Assembly (NCBI GenBank): GCA_019423445.1
Contig: JAHZBJ010000072.1
Span: 1 to 10,171, forward strand
From: Oscillospiraceae bacterium
GTDB lineage: Bacteria > Bacillota > Clostridia > Oscillospirales > Ruminococcaceae
Reading direction: 5' to 3'
Length of the DNA stretch: 10,171 nucleotides
Below the pieces are notes generated by a model. It did no database searches. It was not told the origin of the DNA and saw nothing but the letters and a program-made list of their open reading frames with translations. Shown here piece after piece: positions 1 to 6,285 of this stretch; position 1 is the stretch's first letter, and each line of letters opens with the position of its first letter. A program made the position numbers and the translations under genes.

Positions 1-53
1 CCCACGGCCTCTTGGTCCCGAACCAAGCGCGCTACCAACTGCGCTACACCCCG
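1..53 (-). tRNA. tRNA-Pro (anticodon CGG), 5' part only
   Basis: Read on the minus strand, the gene begins CGGGGTGTAGCGC at base 53. It continues through a D-arm (GCGCAGTTGGTAGCGC) and an anticodon stem CTTGG/CCAAG (bases 23-27 and 11-15) enclosing the loop TTCGGGA. The anticodon is CGG at bases 18-20, reading the proline codon CCG. The D-arm and anticodon arm closely resemble known bacterial tRNA-Pro(CGG). The variable loop, T-arm and acceptor 3' strand lie beyond the left edge, so the gene is cut by the window and not broken. A strong promoter lies about 60 bases upstream. Confidence 0.93.
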
Positions 54-111
54 ATGCCTTCTTTTGAAATTTTCTCAAAAGCTTGATCCAAAGACAAAAG
101 TAGCTTCATTT

Positions 112-139
112 ATTATACCGGTTCCTTGAAAAAAGTCAA
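112..139 (-). promoter_or_regulatory. Promoter of the tRNA-Pro gene
   Basis: On the minus strand there is a -35 box TTGACT (bases 134-139), a 16-base spacer and a perfect -10 box TATAAT (112-117). Transcription would start near base 105, giving a leader of about 50 bases before the mature tRNA 5' end. The leader contains a 7-bp inverted repeat (CTTTTGA at 61-67, TCAAAAG at 75-81) of unknown meaning. A near-consensus promoter is usual for stable RNA genes. Confidence 0.75.
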
Positions 140-174
140 GCCGAATTTTCCCTCCCGCCTCCAGGCTTCGTCCA

Positions 175-360
175 TTATTCATCCCATTTGTCCTTGGGTG
201 GGATCGCTCCATGTTCCTGCTCAAAAATCTTTATGTGATTTTTCAGCAGCTGTTCGATTTCTTTATTTATAGAACGTCCATTATAGGAAGATATATATTC
301 CATTTTGTTCAGCAGGATGCGGCTAACCCTTAGGGTATATCTAGGCAGATTATCCTTCAT
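175..360 (-). CDS. Small Arc-like ribbon-helix-helix DNA-binding protein
   Basis: This 61-residue protein has the layout of an Arc/MetJ-type ribbon-helix-helix fold. A short strand, RYTLRV (residues 7-12), would insert into the major groove. Helix 1 spans about 14-25, a turn carries NGRS (27-30), and helix 2 spans about 31-43 (INKEIEQLLKNH). The charged tail ends KDKWDE. The ATG at base 360 is chosen because AGAGGTG stands 5 bases before it; a longer reading from a TTG at 414 has no such site. RHH proteins bind DNA as dimers, and are found as transcriptional repressors, antitoxins and plasmid or phage regulators. No toxin gene sits next to it. The gene is clearly more AT-rich than the operons to its right, which hints at a separate origin. 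The target is unknown; the palindrome at 447-493 is a possible operator. Confidence 0.72.
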   Translation of the reverse strand: MKDNLPRYTLRVSRILLNKMEYISSYNGRSINKEIEQLLKNHIKIFEQEHGAIPPKDKWDE

Positions 361-446
361 TCTGGCACCTCTTTGATGTATTACTGACAAAATCATATCG
401 CCATATCTATACAAAAAATATAAACTGACGAAATCAAGGCCACACT

Positions 447-493
447 ATGACGCATATATTTTGCCCTTCCAAAATATCCCTTAGGCATGTCAT
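447..493. repeat. Imperfect palindrome upstream of the RHH gene
   Basis: Inner arms ATATTTTG (456-463) and CAAAATAT (470-477) are perfect inverted repeats around a 6-base centre. Outer arms ATGAC (447-451) and GTCAT (489-493) extend the symmetry. It lies about 90-130 bases upstream of the RHH start codon. It has no GC-rich stem or adjacent U-run, so it is a poor terminator candidate and more likely a protein-binding site, though that is inference. Confidence 0.4.
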
Positions 494-665
494 TCATAAA
501 ATTTTCTTTATACTCTGTTTCTTATATATCTTTTATTTCATATCAAAAATGGGGGCCGTGCAGTAATGCCAGAACGCATTATCCGCTGACAAGCCTTCTC
601 ACGATGCTGAATCTGCTGCCCCTACTGTCCGCTAACCTTATCAATTTGTTCATTTCAATTAAACT

Positions 666-712
666 TAAAATGCCGGGCCAACAGCTCGAAACTGTTATAG
701 CCCGGCATTTTA
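666..712 (-). terminator. Intrinsic terminator of the three-gene redox operon
   Basis: The perfect 13-bp inverted repeat TAAAATGCCGGGC (666-678) / GCCCGGCATTTTA (700-712) encloses a loop with a further 5-bp repeat AACAG/CTGTT (680-684 and 692-696). Read on the minus strand, the GC stem runs into TTTTAAGTTTAATT, a broken but U-rich tail. It lies about 60 bases after the stop codon of the DUF1667 gene. The A-rich flank on the other side makes weaker bidirectional function possible. Confidence 0.75.
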
Positions 713-773
713 ATATGGAAGCCTGCGAAATATCCGCCTATAAACTAAGCCAACTGAACGTTTCTGTCAGAGG

Positions 774-1118
774 TCACATATCTCGGGAAGCCACCCAGGC
801 GGCGCCGGTTCCGCAGATATCCGGCACTACCACATCCCCCACATGCACCGGGGCAGTAACCTCCACCGCATCCAGCAGCTTCATGGCCTCCATGATCATC
901 CCCTTGGGAATATCGCTGCTAGTCTTTACCGGCAGGCGGTTATGGATCCCTCCCCGGATCTTCACCGTAGATGTAATGACCCTGGTGGGATTGGTCAGCT
1001 CCTTTTTGCCGTAATCCACTCCACGCTGGCAGCCGTGGCCGGTGACTTGATACCCATTCTCTTCATCCACCGACAGATGGCACCCCTTGGGGCAGACAAT
1101 GCAGATCAGATTTGTCAT
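774..1118 (-). CDS. DUF1667 family cysteine-motif protein, partner of GlpA/GlpB-like oxidoreductases
   Basis: This 114-residue protein matches the DUF1667 family, which is repeatedly found beside GlpA-like FAD oxidoreductases in Firmicutes. The N-terminus carries C6-x2-C9-x3-C13-x16-C30 (CIVCPKGC, then HGCQRG). This spacing resembles the N-terminal iron-sulfur site of molybdopterin oxidoreductases, explaining why such proteins are sometimes annotated that way; no molybdopterin domain is present. The remainder includes the segments RVITSTVKIRGG and PVKTSSDIPKGM and ends PVHVGDVVVPDICGTG plus a short tail. It is the last gene of the operon. GGGAGG lies 8 bases before its ATG, and its start is 14 bases after the upstream stop. 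I infer an electron-transfer or assembly role replacing GlpC, but the biochemical function is not established. Confidence 0.88.
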   Translation of the reverse strand: MTNLICIVCPKGCHLSVDEENGYQVTGHGCQRGVDYGKKELTNPTRVITSTVKIRGGIHNRLPVKTSSDIPKGMIMEAMKLLDAVEVTAPVHVGDVVVPDICGTGAAWVASRDM

Positions 1119-1132
1119 GATGTTTTCCTCCC

Positions 1133-2386
1133 TTACTGCTTCTCCACCGCCACGGTGAGGGTATCCCCCGCCGCTTTATCCAGGATGACCCTTGGGATGG
1201 TGATCTTTTCCATCTCTCCAGGGGCCATGTGCTCCCGCTTGAACTGACAGAGGACAGTATCTCCGTCCATAACCCGGATCACCATATCCCGGTAGACATT
1301 GTTGACCCGGAAGAAAAGCTCCACTGCCTTCTCCACATTTTCCCGGCGGATTCTCTGAGGCACCGTGTAGGTAACGCAGCTGCCGTTCTTCACCTCCAGG
1401 ACAGGCCCGCCTGCCTCGTGACCGGCGGCGTACCGGGCGGCGGCGGCTCCGGCCCTCATGCTTTCAGCGGTGACAAAGTCCACCAGATCGTGGACATGCA
1501 CCACGTTGCCGCAGCCAAATACCCCGGGGGCGCTGGTTTCCATGTTTTCAAAGACCACGGCGCCGTTGGTCCTGGGGTCCATCCGGATGCCGGCGGACCG
1601 AGTCAACTCGTTCTCGGGGATAAGCCCTACGCTGAGAAGCACTGTGTCGCACTCCAGCACCATTTCCGAGCCGGGGATAGGCGCTCTGTTCTCGTCCACC
1701 TGGCTGATAACCACCCGTTCCACCCGCTCTTTGCCCTGAATGTCGGTGATGGTGTGACTAAGGTAGAGGGGGATATCGTAGTCGTGAAGACACTGGACGA
1801 TGTTCCGATTCAGGCCGTTGGAGTAAGGGCAAAGCTCCACACAGGCCAGAACCTTTGCTCCCTCCAGGGTCATCCGCCGGGCCATGATGAGGCCGATATC
1901 CCCGGAACCCAGGATCACCACCCGTTTGCCGCACATCCAGCCTTCCATATTGACATACCGCTGGGCGGCGCCGGCGGTAAAGATGCCGGCCGGGCGGTCG
2001 CCGGGGATGGCGATGGCACCACGGGTCCGCTCCCGGCAGCCCATGGAGAGAACCACAGATTTTCCTTCCAGCCGCTGATAACCTTCCTTTGCGCTGATGC
2101 AGTGGACCGTCTTGTCCTGGCTCACCTCCAGCACCATGGTGTCCAACTTCACCTCCACCGAGGTATCCTGGAGCATTTTCACAAACCGTCCGGCGTACTC
2201 CGGCCCGGTAAGCTCTTCTTTAAAATAGTGGAGGCCAAAGCCATTGTGGATGCACTGGTTGAGGATTCCCCCCAGCTCCTTATCCCGTTCCAGAATGACA
2301 ATCTTCTTGGCTCCATTTTCATAGGCGGCGCAAGCGGCGGCGAGACCGGCCGGTCCGCCCCCCACGATAATAACGTCGTATTTCAT
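1133..2386 (-). CDS. GlpB-like FAD/NAD(P)-dependent oxidoreductase
   Basis: This 417-residue flavoprotein has the pyridine nucleotide-disulfide reductase fold. The FAD-binding motif G9-G-G11-P-A-G14 opens the protein and ends in an acidic residue (ILERD). A second Rossmann motif, G160-S-G162-D-I-G165, would bind NAD(P). The C-terminal FAD segment is SAPGVFGCGNVVHVHDLVDFVTAE (residues 285-308, broken here as SAPGVFGCGN then VVHVHDLVDFVTAE). No CxxxxC redox-active disulfide of the classic reductase type is seen. After about residue 330 there is a separate small domain of strands. In the three-gene arrangement it probably passes electrons from the GlpA-like subunit to a carrier, with glycerol 3-phosphate as the likely but unproven substrate. 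AAAGGAGG precedes its ATG, and one base separates it from the upstream stop codon, implying translational coupling. Confidence 0.88.
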   Translation of the reverse strand: MKYDVIIVGGGPAGLAAACAAYENGAKKIVILERDKELGGILNQCIHNGFGLHYFKEELTGPEYAGRFVKMLQDTSVEVKLDTMVLEVSQDKTVHCISAKEGYQRLEGKSVVLSMGCRERTRGAIAIPGDRPAGIFTAGAAQRYVNMEGWMCGKRVVILGSGDIGLIMARRMTLEGAKVLACVELCPYSNGLNRNIVQCLHDYDIPLYLSHTITDIQGKERVERVVISQVDENRAPIPGSEMVLECDTVLLSVGLIPENELTRSAGIRMDPRTNGAVVFENMETSAPGVFGCGNVVHVHDLVDFVTAESMRAGAAAARYAAGHEAGGPVLEVKNGSCVTYTVPQRIRRENVEKAVELFFRVNNVYRDMVIRVMDGDTVLCQFKREHMAPGEMEKITIPRVILDKAAGDTLTVAVEKQ

Positions 2387-2387
2387 A

Positions 2388-3827
2388 TCACTTGCCCTCC
2401 TTTGTGGGTTGGGTGAGGATATAAGCCCCTTCCTCGTCCATGAGGCTCTCGTTGAGAGGCACCCCTAACTCCCGGGAAAGGATCTCGTGGACCCTGGGGC
2501 CGCAGAACCCTCCCTGGCACCGGCCCATACCGGCGTTGCACCTTCTCTTGATGGCGTCGATGCTCCGGGGAACAATGGGACGGTGGATTGCCTCCACAAT
2601 CTCCCCCTCAGTAACAGTCTCACAGCGGCAGATGACCCGTCCGTAAAGGGGATTCTCCCGGACCAGCCGCTCCTTCTCCTCGGGGGGCAGGTGGCGGAAC
2701 ACCACCCGCTCACGGGTGTCGATGAACTCGTCCTTGGTCTCTGTTTTCAGGCCGCAGCCCCGGAGAAGCTCCACCGCCTCCACCCCTATGGCGGGAGCGG
2801 AAGACAGGCCAGGGGATTTGATGCCCCCCAGATTGATAAATCCCGGAGCCGCAGGGGACTCTTCAATGATGAAGTCCGGCTGATCGCTGTTAGCCCGGAC
2901 CCCGGCAAAGTTCCGGATGGAATCCCGGAAGTTGATCCCCGGCACAGACTTCACCGCCATCTTCTTGACAAAGGCCAAACCGGCGGCGGTGTTGTTCACG
3001 TCAGCAGCCGATTCCACCGCCTCAGCGTTGGGCCCAACGATAAGGTTGCCGTGGACAGTAGGGGCCACCAGTACCCCTTTGCCGTCCTTGTTGGGGCACT
3101 GGAACACCACCGTATTCACCAGGGTCCCCTGGGCTTTGTCCAGAAGGTAGTACTCTCCCCGGTTGGGGGTGGTATGGAAATCGTTTCCTCCCACCATGGC
3201 GTGGACCTTGTCAGCGTCCACCCCGGCGGCATTTACCACATACCGGGCCTCTACATCCCCGGCAGCGGTATGGAGGAGGAAGGACCCATCCCGTTTCTCA
3301 ATACCCTTCACCCCGGCGGAAAGGCGCAGCTCCACCCCGTTGCGGACAGCGGTTTCCGCCAAAGCCAGGCAGAACTCCCACGGGCTGACAATGGCAGCCG
3401 AGGGGGCATAGAGGGCCCCCACCACTTCCCCGCTGATAGCGGGCTCCATGGCCCGGACTTCTTCCCCTGTGAGAATCCGCAGGCCGGGGACGCCGTTTTG
3501 GTTTCCCCGGTCAAACAGCTTCCGGACGGTGGCCATCTCCTCCTGGGAAAAAGCCAGCACCAGGGAACCGGTTTCCCGGCGCTCCACCGACAGCTTTTCA
3601 CAGAGTTCCTTGGCCATTTTGACACCCTCCACATTGAGCCGGGCCATCTTGGTCCCAGGCTCCGGGTCGTAACCGGCGTGGAGAATGGCGCTGTTAGCCT
3701 TGGTGGTGGCACAGGCTACGTCATTCATGGCCTCCAGCACCACCACCGAAAGGCGGTAACGGGCCAGCTGGTAGGCGGTGGCAGCTCCGATAATGCCGCA
3801 GCCTATAATGGCGACGTCGTACATCAT
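2388..3827 (-). CDS. GlpA-like FAD-dependent oxidoreductase (glycerol-3-phosphate dehydrogenase type) with C-terminal [2Fe-2S] BFD domain
   Basis: This 479-residue protein starts with a DAO-type FAD fold: G9-C-G11-I-I-G14 and E32 after VVVL. The DAO domain runs to about residue 370 and includes NRGEYYLLDK and the C-terminal FAD-contacting GIKSPGLSSAPAIG. A BFD-like domain follows, with C400-x-C402 and C437-x4-C442 (CQGGFC), the four cysteines expected for a [2Fe-2S] cluster. This is the GlpA architecture of anaerobic glycerol-3-phosphate dehydrogenase, which makes dihydroxyacetone phosphate; a related 2-hydroxyacid or amine substrate cannot be excluded. The start at 3827 is preferred because AGGAGGGGG lies just upstream and the FAD motif begins at once. 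A longer frame to 3887 would add 20 basic residues without a ribosome binding site. A second ATG at 3824 is equally usable. It is the first gene of the operon with the GlpB-like and DUF1667 genes. No glycerol kinase or GlpP gene is in the window. Confidence 0.9.
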   Translation of the reverse strand: MMYDVAIIGCGIIGAATAYQLARYRLSVVVLEAMNDVACATTKANSAILHAGYDPEPGTKMARLNVEGVKMAKELCEKLSVERRETGSLVLAFSQEEMATVRKLFDRGNQNGVPGLRILTGEEVRAMEPAISGEVVGALYAPSAAIVSPWEFCLALAETAVRNGVELRLSAGVKGIEKRDGSFLLHTAAGDVEARYVVNAAGVDADKVHAMVGGNDFHTTPNRGEYYLLDKAQGTLVNTVVFQCPNKDGKGVLVAPTVHGNLIVGPNAEAVESAADVNNTAAGLAFVKKMAVKSVPGINFRDSIRNFAGVRANSDQPDFIIEESPAAPGFINLGGIKSPGLSSAPAIGVEAVELLRGCGLKTETKDEFIDTRERVVFRHLPPEEKERLVRENPLYGRVICRCETVTEGEIVEAIHRPIVPRSIDAIKRRCNAGMGRCQGGFCGPRVHEILSRELGVPLNESLMDEEGAYILTQPTKEGK

Positions 3828-3885
3828 ATTGGACCCCCTCCTATAAATTTGTTTCCTTTCTTTTCCTGCGATTATCCCATGACGC

Positions 3886-3934
3886 AAAAAGAGTCAAGGA
3901 AAACAAGCCCCTTCGGACTCGTTTACCTTGACTC
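3886..3934 (-). terminator. Leader hairpin with U-run before the GlpA-like gene (attenuator or upstream-operon terminator)
   Basis: Arms GAGTCAAGG (3891-3899) and CCTTGACTC (3926-3934) pair perfectly. The stem continues inward with AAAC/GTTT after a mismatch and ends in a small GC-containing loop. Read on the minus strand, the stem is followed directly by TTTTT (3886-3890), as in an intrinsic terminator. It lies between the TATAAT promoter at 3964-3992 and the start codon at 3827, so it is in the 5' leader of the redox operon. It also lies after the ChrA-type gene ending at 4016 and could terminate that operon. Both roles are possible. Confidence 0.65.
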
Positions 3935-3963
3935 AAAATCTCACAAGATAAATCGACACCTGT

Positions 3964-3992
3964 ATTATAACACACTGCCGAAGCAGGCGCAA
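3964..3992 (-). promoter_or_regulatory. Promoter of the GlpA-like operon
   Basis: On the minus strand a perfect -10 TATAAT (3964-3969) is preceded by a 17-base spacer and a half-matching -35 TTGCGC (3987-3992). The predicted start near 3957 leaves a leader of about 130 bases containing the terminator-like hairpin. A second, weaker possibility inside the leader is TTGACT (3928-3933) and GATAAT with a short 15-base spacer, which would start transcription after the hairpin. Confidence 0.55.
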
Positions 3993-4015
3993 TGGGAACT
4001 TTGCATGAAAATCCC

Positions 4016-4579
4016 CTACAGAAACCAGTAGAGGAACAGCCCCGCGGCACCTGCCCCCGCCATTACCGTGATGGGTCCCAACCGGCGCAGCCGCAGCGCC
4101 GCCAGGGCCCCGGCGAAGATCAGCACCGCGACGAAATCCACACCCTCCAGGGAGGCTGGCAAGGCAGCCCCTCCAAAGAAGGCCAGACCCAAAATGGAAA
4201 GCCCCGCCGAGGCGATCATGGCCACCACCGCCGGGCGCAGCCCCAGAAGCGCCCCTTGTATCATGGAAAGGCCCCGGAACCGGTAATAGACCCAGGCCAG
4301 CACCATGACAATAACGCAGGAGGGAAAGACGCACCCCAGAGTGGCTACCACCGCCCCGAGAAGTCCCCCCACACGGGTCCCCACAAAGGTGGCGGCATTG
4401 ATGGCGATGGGACCTGGGGTCATCTCCGCGATGGTGACGATATCGGCAAACTCGGTGAGGTTAAGCCAGGGGTGGATCTCCACCACCTGATGCTGGATCA
4501 GGGGCATGGCGGCATAGCCTCCCCCAATGCTGAACAGCCCAATCTGGACAAAGCTCCAGAAAAGTTCCAGATAGATCAT
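4016..4579 (-). CDS. Short-chain ChrA-type chromate transporter family protein, second half
   Basis: This 187-residue integral membrane protein has one CHR domain. The conserved FSIGGGYAAMPLIQ near the N-terminus is followed by AEMTPGPIAINAATFVGTRVGG, the signature region of the family. Hydrophobic segments follow through to the C-terminal GLFLYWFL. Full ChrA proteins of about 400 residues contain two such domains; in many Firmicutes they are split into two genes, as here. The start at 4579 begins MIYLELFW with GGAG 5 bases upstream, and follows the neighbour's TGA after one base. An upstream reading to 4621 would only add a charged extension overlapping that neighbour. The two subunits probably form one membrane transporter. 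Chromate export is the family label; the natural substrate in an anaerobe is uncertain. Confidence 0.88.
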   Translation of the reverse strand: MIYLELFWSFVQIGLFSIGGGYAAMPLIQHQVVEIHPWLNLTEFADIVTIAEMTPGPIAINAATFVGTRVGGLLGAVVATLGCVFPSCVIVMVLAWVYYRFRGLSMIQGALLGLRPAVVAMIASAGLSILGLAFFGGAALPASLEGVDFVAVLIFAGALAALRLRRLGPITVMAGAGAAGLFLYWFL

Positions 4580-4580
4580 C

Positions 4581-5150
4581 TCAGCTCCGCTCCTTTCTGG
4601 CCTGCTCAGTGCGCCAGGCATCCGCCGCCCCCAGGACGCCGCACACCAGAATCACCAGAATGACGCTGACCTTCAGAAAGAACACCGCCACAAACGATCC
4701 GGCCAGCACCAGGAAGGGCAAGGGCTTCCGGTCCCGCAGAACGCTGCGGCCCATGGTGATGACCACATCGCAGATCACCGCCGCCACCCCGGCCTGCATC
4801 CCCTTCATCACCAGGCTCACCACCCGGTTGTCCCGGAAGGCCTGATAAAACAGAGAGATCACCGAGATAATCACCAGAGGCGGAAGCACCGTTCCCAGCA
4901 CCGTCAACATGGCGCCGGGCACCCCGGCCACCCGGTATCCCACCAAAATGGATGCGTTAACAGCGATGGCCCCCGGGGATGACTGGGCGATGGCAGTAAG
5001 GTCCATCATCTCATCCTCGGTGATCCACCCCAACTCCTCCACAAACTTCCGGCGCATCAGGGGAACAATGACAAAACCCCCGCCAAAAGTGCAGGCGCTG
5101 AGCTGGAGGGTGGACAGAAACAGGGTCAGATATTTATGTGTGTTGTTCAA
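4581..5150 (-). CDS. Short-chain ChrA-type chromate transporter family protein, first half
   Basis: This 189-residue membrane protein carries one CHR domain, with CTFGGGFVIVPLMRRKFVEE near the N-terminus and AIAQSSPGAIAVNASILVGYRVAG after it. Several hydrophobic segments end in a basic tail, EQARKERS. It is paralogous to the next gene and is the first of the pair. The start is a TTG at 5150: an in-frame TAG lies three codons upstream and the first downstream ATG lies well inside the domain. AGGAG sits only 3 bases before the TTG and AAGGAAG further upstream, so translation may be modest. The gene is divergent from a LysR regulator, which is the likely controller. Confidence 0.87.
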   Translation of the reverse strand: MNNTHKYLTLFLSTLQLSACTFGGGFVIVPLMRRKFVEELGWITEDEMMDLTAIAQSSPGAIAVNASILVGYRVAGVPGAMLTVLGTVLPPLVIISVISLFYQAFRDNRVVSLVMKGMQAGVAAVICDVVITMGRSVLRDRKPLPFLVLAGSFVAVFFLKVSVILVILVCGVLGAADAWRTEQARKERS

Positions 5151-5196
5151 GGGCTCCTACACTTCCTTTCCACAACATTCTACTCCCAAAGGTGTA

Positions 5197-5225
5197 ATTA
5201 TAAAAATAATATTATTTTATTAAAA
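5197..5225 (-). promoter_or_regulatory. Promoter of the ChrA-type pair
   Basis: A perfect TATAAT on the minus strand (5197-5202) has a poor -35 (TTTTAA at 5220-5225) 17 bases away. The weak -35 and the adjoining inverted repeat fit a promoter that needs an activator. The predicted start is near 5190, about 40 bases before the TTG codon. Confidence 0.5.
5203..5218. repeat. Perfect 16-bp AT palindrome in the chrA-lysR intergenic region
   Basis: AAAATAATATTATTTT is a perfect palindrome that fills the spacer between the -10 and -35 of the ChrA promoter. It may be a binding site, or simply reflect the AT-richness of a promoter region. Confidence 0.4.
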
Positions 5226-5248
5226 TCATATTGTTTTTGATATGATTT
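5223..5248. promoter_or_regulatory. Candidate LysR operator
   Basis: Arms AAATCATAT (5223-5231) and ATATGATTT (5240-5248) form a perfect 9-bp inverted repeat with an 8-base centre. It lies between the divergent LysR and ChrA-type genes, centred about 45 bases upstream of the predicted ChrA transcription start. LysR regulators usually bind interrupted palindromes of the T-N11-A kind in exactly such divergent spaces. Confidence 0.5.
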
Positions 5249-5271
5249 ATCTTTTTCCTGCCTCACCTCTG

Positions 5272-5280
5272 TGGTACAAT
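5272..5280 (+). promoter_or_regulatory. Extended -10 promoter of the LysR gene
   Basis: TGG followed by TACAAT (5275-5280) gives an extended -10 element, TGnTACAAT. No good -35 box is seen at the right distance. Transcription would start near 5287, about 30 bases before the ATG. Confidence 0.45.
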
Positions 5281-5318
5281 GAAAAAAACCGGACTTTCCC
5301 CGCAAAGGAGGCAGCAAG

Positions 5319-6227
5319 ATGACCATCCGCCATCTCCGGATCTTTCTGGCAGTGTGCGAAAATCAGAACAACCTGACCCGGGCCGCCAAGTCTCTGTATA
5401 TGGCCCAGCCTGCTGTGAGCCTGGCCATCCAGGAACTGGAGGAACACTATGGCACCCGGCTCTTTGAGCGTCTTTCCCACCGTCTTTATCTCACTGAAGC
5501 AGGGCTCCGGATGCGGGAATATGCCAGCCACATCGCCTCCCTCTTTGACGAGATGGAGCAAAGCCTGGGGGGATGGGACCGGTCCGGCATCCTCCACGTG
5601 GGAGCCAGCATCACCATCGGCTCCCAGCTGATGCCCAGTTACGTCCGGGCCTTCCGGGAACTGCGGCCGGAAATGGATGTGCGGGTCTCCATCGCCCCTT
5701 CGGAGCAGCTGGAGCAGAGGCTCCTCTACAACCAGCTGGACTTCGCCCTTCTGGAGCGCAGCATCCACAGCCCCCATCTGGTGGGAGAAAAGTTTATGGA
5801 GGACTCCCTGGCAGCCGTCTGCTCCCCTCAAGGGCCTCTCAAAAACGGCCAGGTTCTCTCCCCCGAGGAGTTCGCCCGGCAGCCCTTCCTCCTCCGGGAC
5901 CCGGGGAGCGGCACTCGGGAGCTTTTTGACAGCGCTATGGAGGCGGCTGGGCTTCGGATCACCCCCGCCTGGGAGGCCATGAGCACCTCCGCACTAATCA
6001 ACGCCGCCATCCAGGGCCTGGGGATCGCAGTGGTGTCCCAGCGGGCTGTCGCCGGCGCCCTGGCGGACGGGCTGCTGGCCGCAGTACATCTGGAAGGGGT
6101 GGATTTTCTCCGAAGCTTCCGCATCGTCCACCACCGGGATAAATTTCTCACCCCCGCCGCCCTGGACTTCATCCAACTCTGCCACCGGCTGGGGGAGACC
6201 TCTTCCGCCAGTCCCTCCCCCCGGTAA
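5319..6227 (+). CDS. LysR family transcriptional regulator
   Basis: This 302-residue protein has full LysR length. The N-terminal winged helix-turn-helix is typical: IRHLRIFLAVCENQNNLTRAA, with the recognition region SLYMAQPAVSLAIQELE and the wing LFERLSHRLYLTEAG, within residues 3-63. A linker helix leads to the effector-binding domain, beginning ILHVGASITIGSQLMPSYV (from about residue 91) and including DFALLERSIHSPHLV and LRDPGSGTRELFD. This second domain resembles CysB/CysL-type regulators that bind small anions or metabolites. AAAGGAGG lies 7 bases before the ATG. The gene is divergent from the ChrA-type pair, the standard layout for a LysR protein controlling its neighbour and itself. 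The effector is unknown; an oxyanion would fit both the partner transporter and the domain resemblance, but this is inference. Confidence 0.93.
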   Translation: MTIRHLRIFLAVCENQNNLTRAAKSLYMAQPAVSLAIQELEEHYGTRLFERLSHRLYLTEAGLRMREYASHIASLFDEMEQSLGGWDRSGILHVGASITIGSQLMPSYVRAFRELRPEMDVRVSIAPSEQLEQRLLYNQLDFALLERSIHSPHLVGEKFMEDSLAAVCSPQGPLKNGQVLSPEEFARQPFLLRDPGSGTRELFDSAMEAAGLRITPAWEAMSTSALINAAIQGLGIAVVSQRAVAGALADGLLAAVHLEGVDFLRSFRIVHHRDKFLTPAALDFIQLCHRLGETSSASPSPR

Positions 6228-6232
6228 ACTAG

Positions 6233-6268
6233 AAAAGGCGCGGAGATCCAAAGATCTCCGCGCCTTTT
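6233..6268. terminator. Bidirectional terminator between the LysR gene and the CorA operon
   Basis: A perfect 16-bp stem, AAAAGGCGCGGAGATC (6233-6248) / GATCTCCGCGCCTTTT (6253-6268), closes a CAAA loop. Its ends supply a U-run in both directions. It lies 5 bases after the LysR stop codon on the plus strand and 17 bases after the membrane-protein stop codon on the minus strand, so it serves both convergent units. Confidence 0.93.
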
Positions 6269-6285
6269 ATTCTGTCAGAACGCCG

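Larger units (their letters stand above)
415..773. other. AT-rich intergenic stretch without a convincing gene
   Basis: This stretch separates the RHH gene from the redox operon. It holds the palindrome at 447-493 and the operon terminator at 666-712. A plus-strand reading frame entering at 487 has no ribosome binding site and continues antisense into the DUF1667 gene. A 24-codon minus-strand frame (579-653) also lacks a ribosome binding site. I see no RNA gene or mobile-element end here. Confidence 0.6.

Noticed and set aside
1..174. tRNA-Pro as a possible integration site for the AT-rich segment
   Set aside because: Integrases usually use the tRNA 3' end, which is outside the window on the far side; no integrase or duplicated tRNA fragment is visible near the segment.
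579..653. 24-codon minus-strand frame after the redox-operon terminator
   Set aside because: There is no ribosome binding site, it lies just beyond a strong terminator, and it is too short to support by sequence alone.
1229..2416. Long plus-strand reading frame of 395 codons opposite the GlpB-like gene
   Set aside because: It lies antisense to a gene with clear FAD and NAD motifs. Its translation is rich in His, Pro and Gly without any domain, as expected from the reverse strand of GC-rich coding DNA.
2487..4031. Long plus-strand reading frame of 514 codons opposite the GlpA-like gene
   Set aside because: It is antisense to a recognised gene, runs through the operon promoter region, and shows no domain or ribosome binding site.
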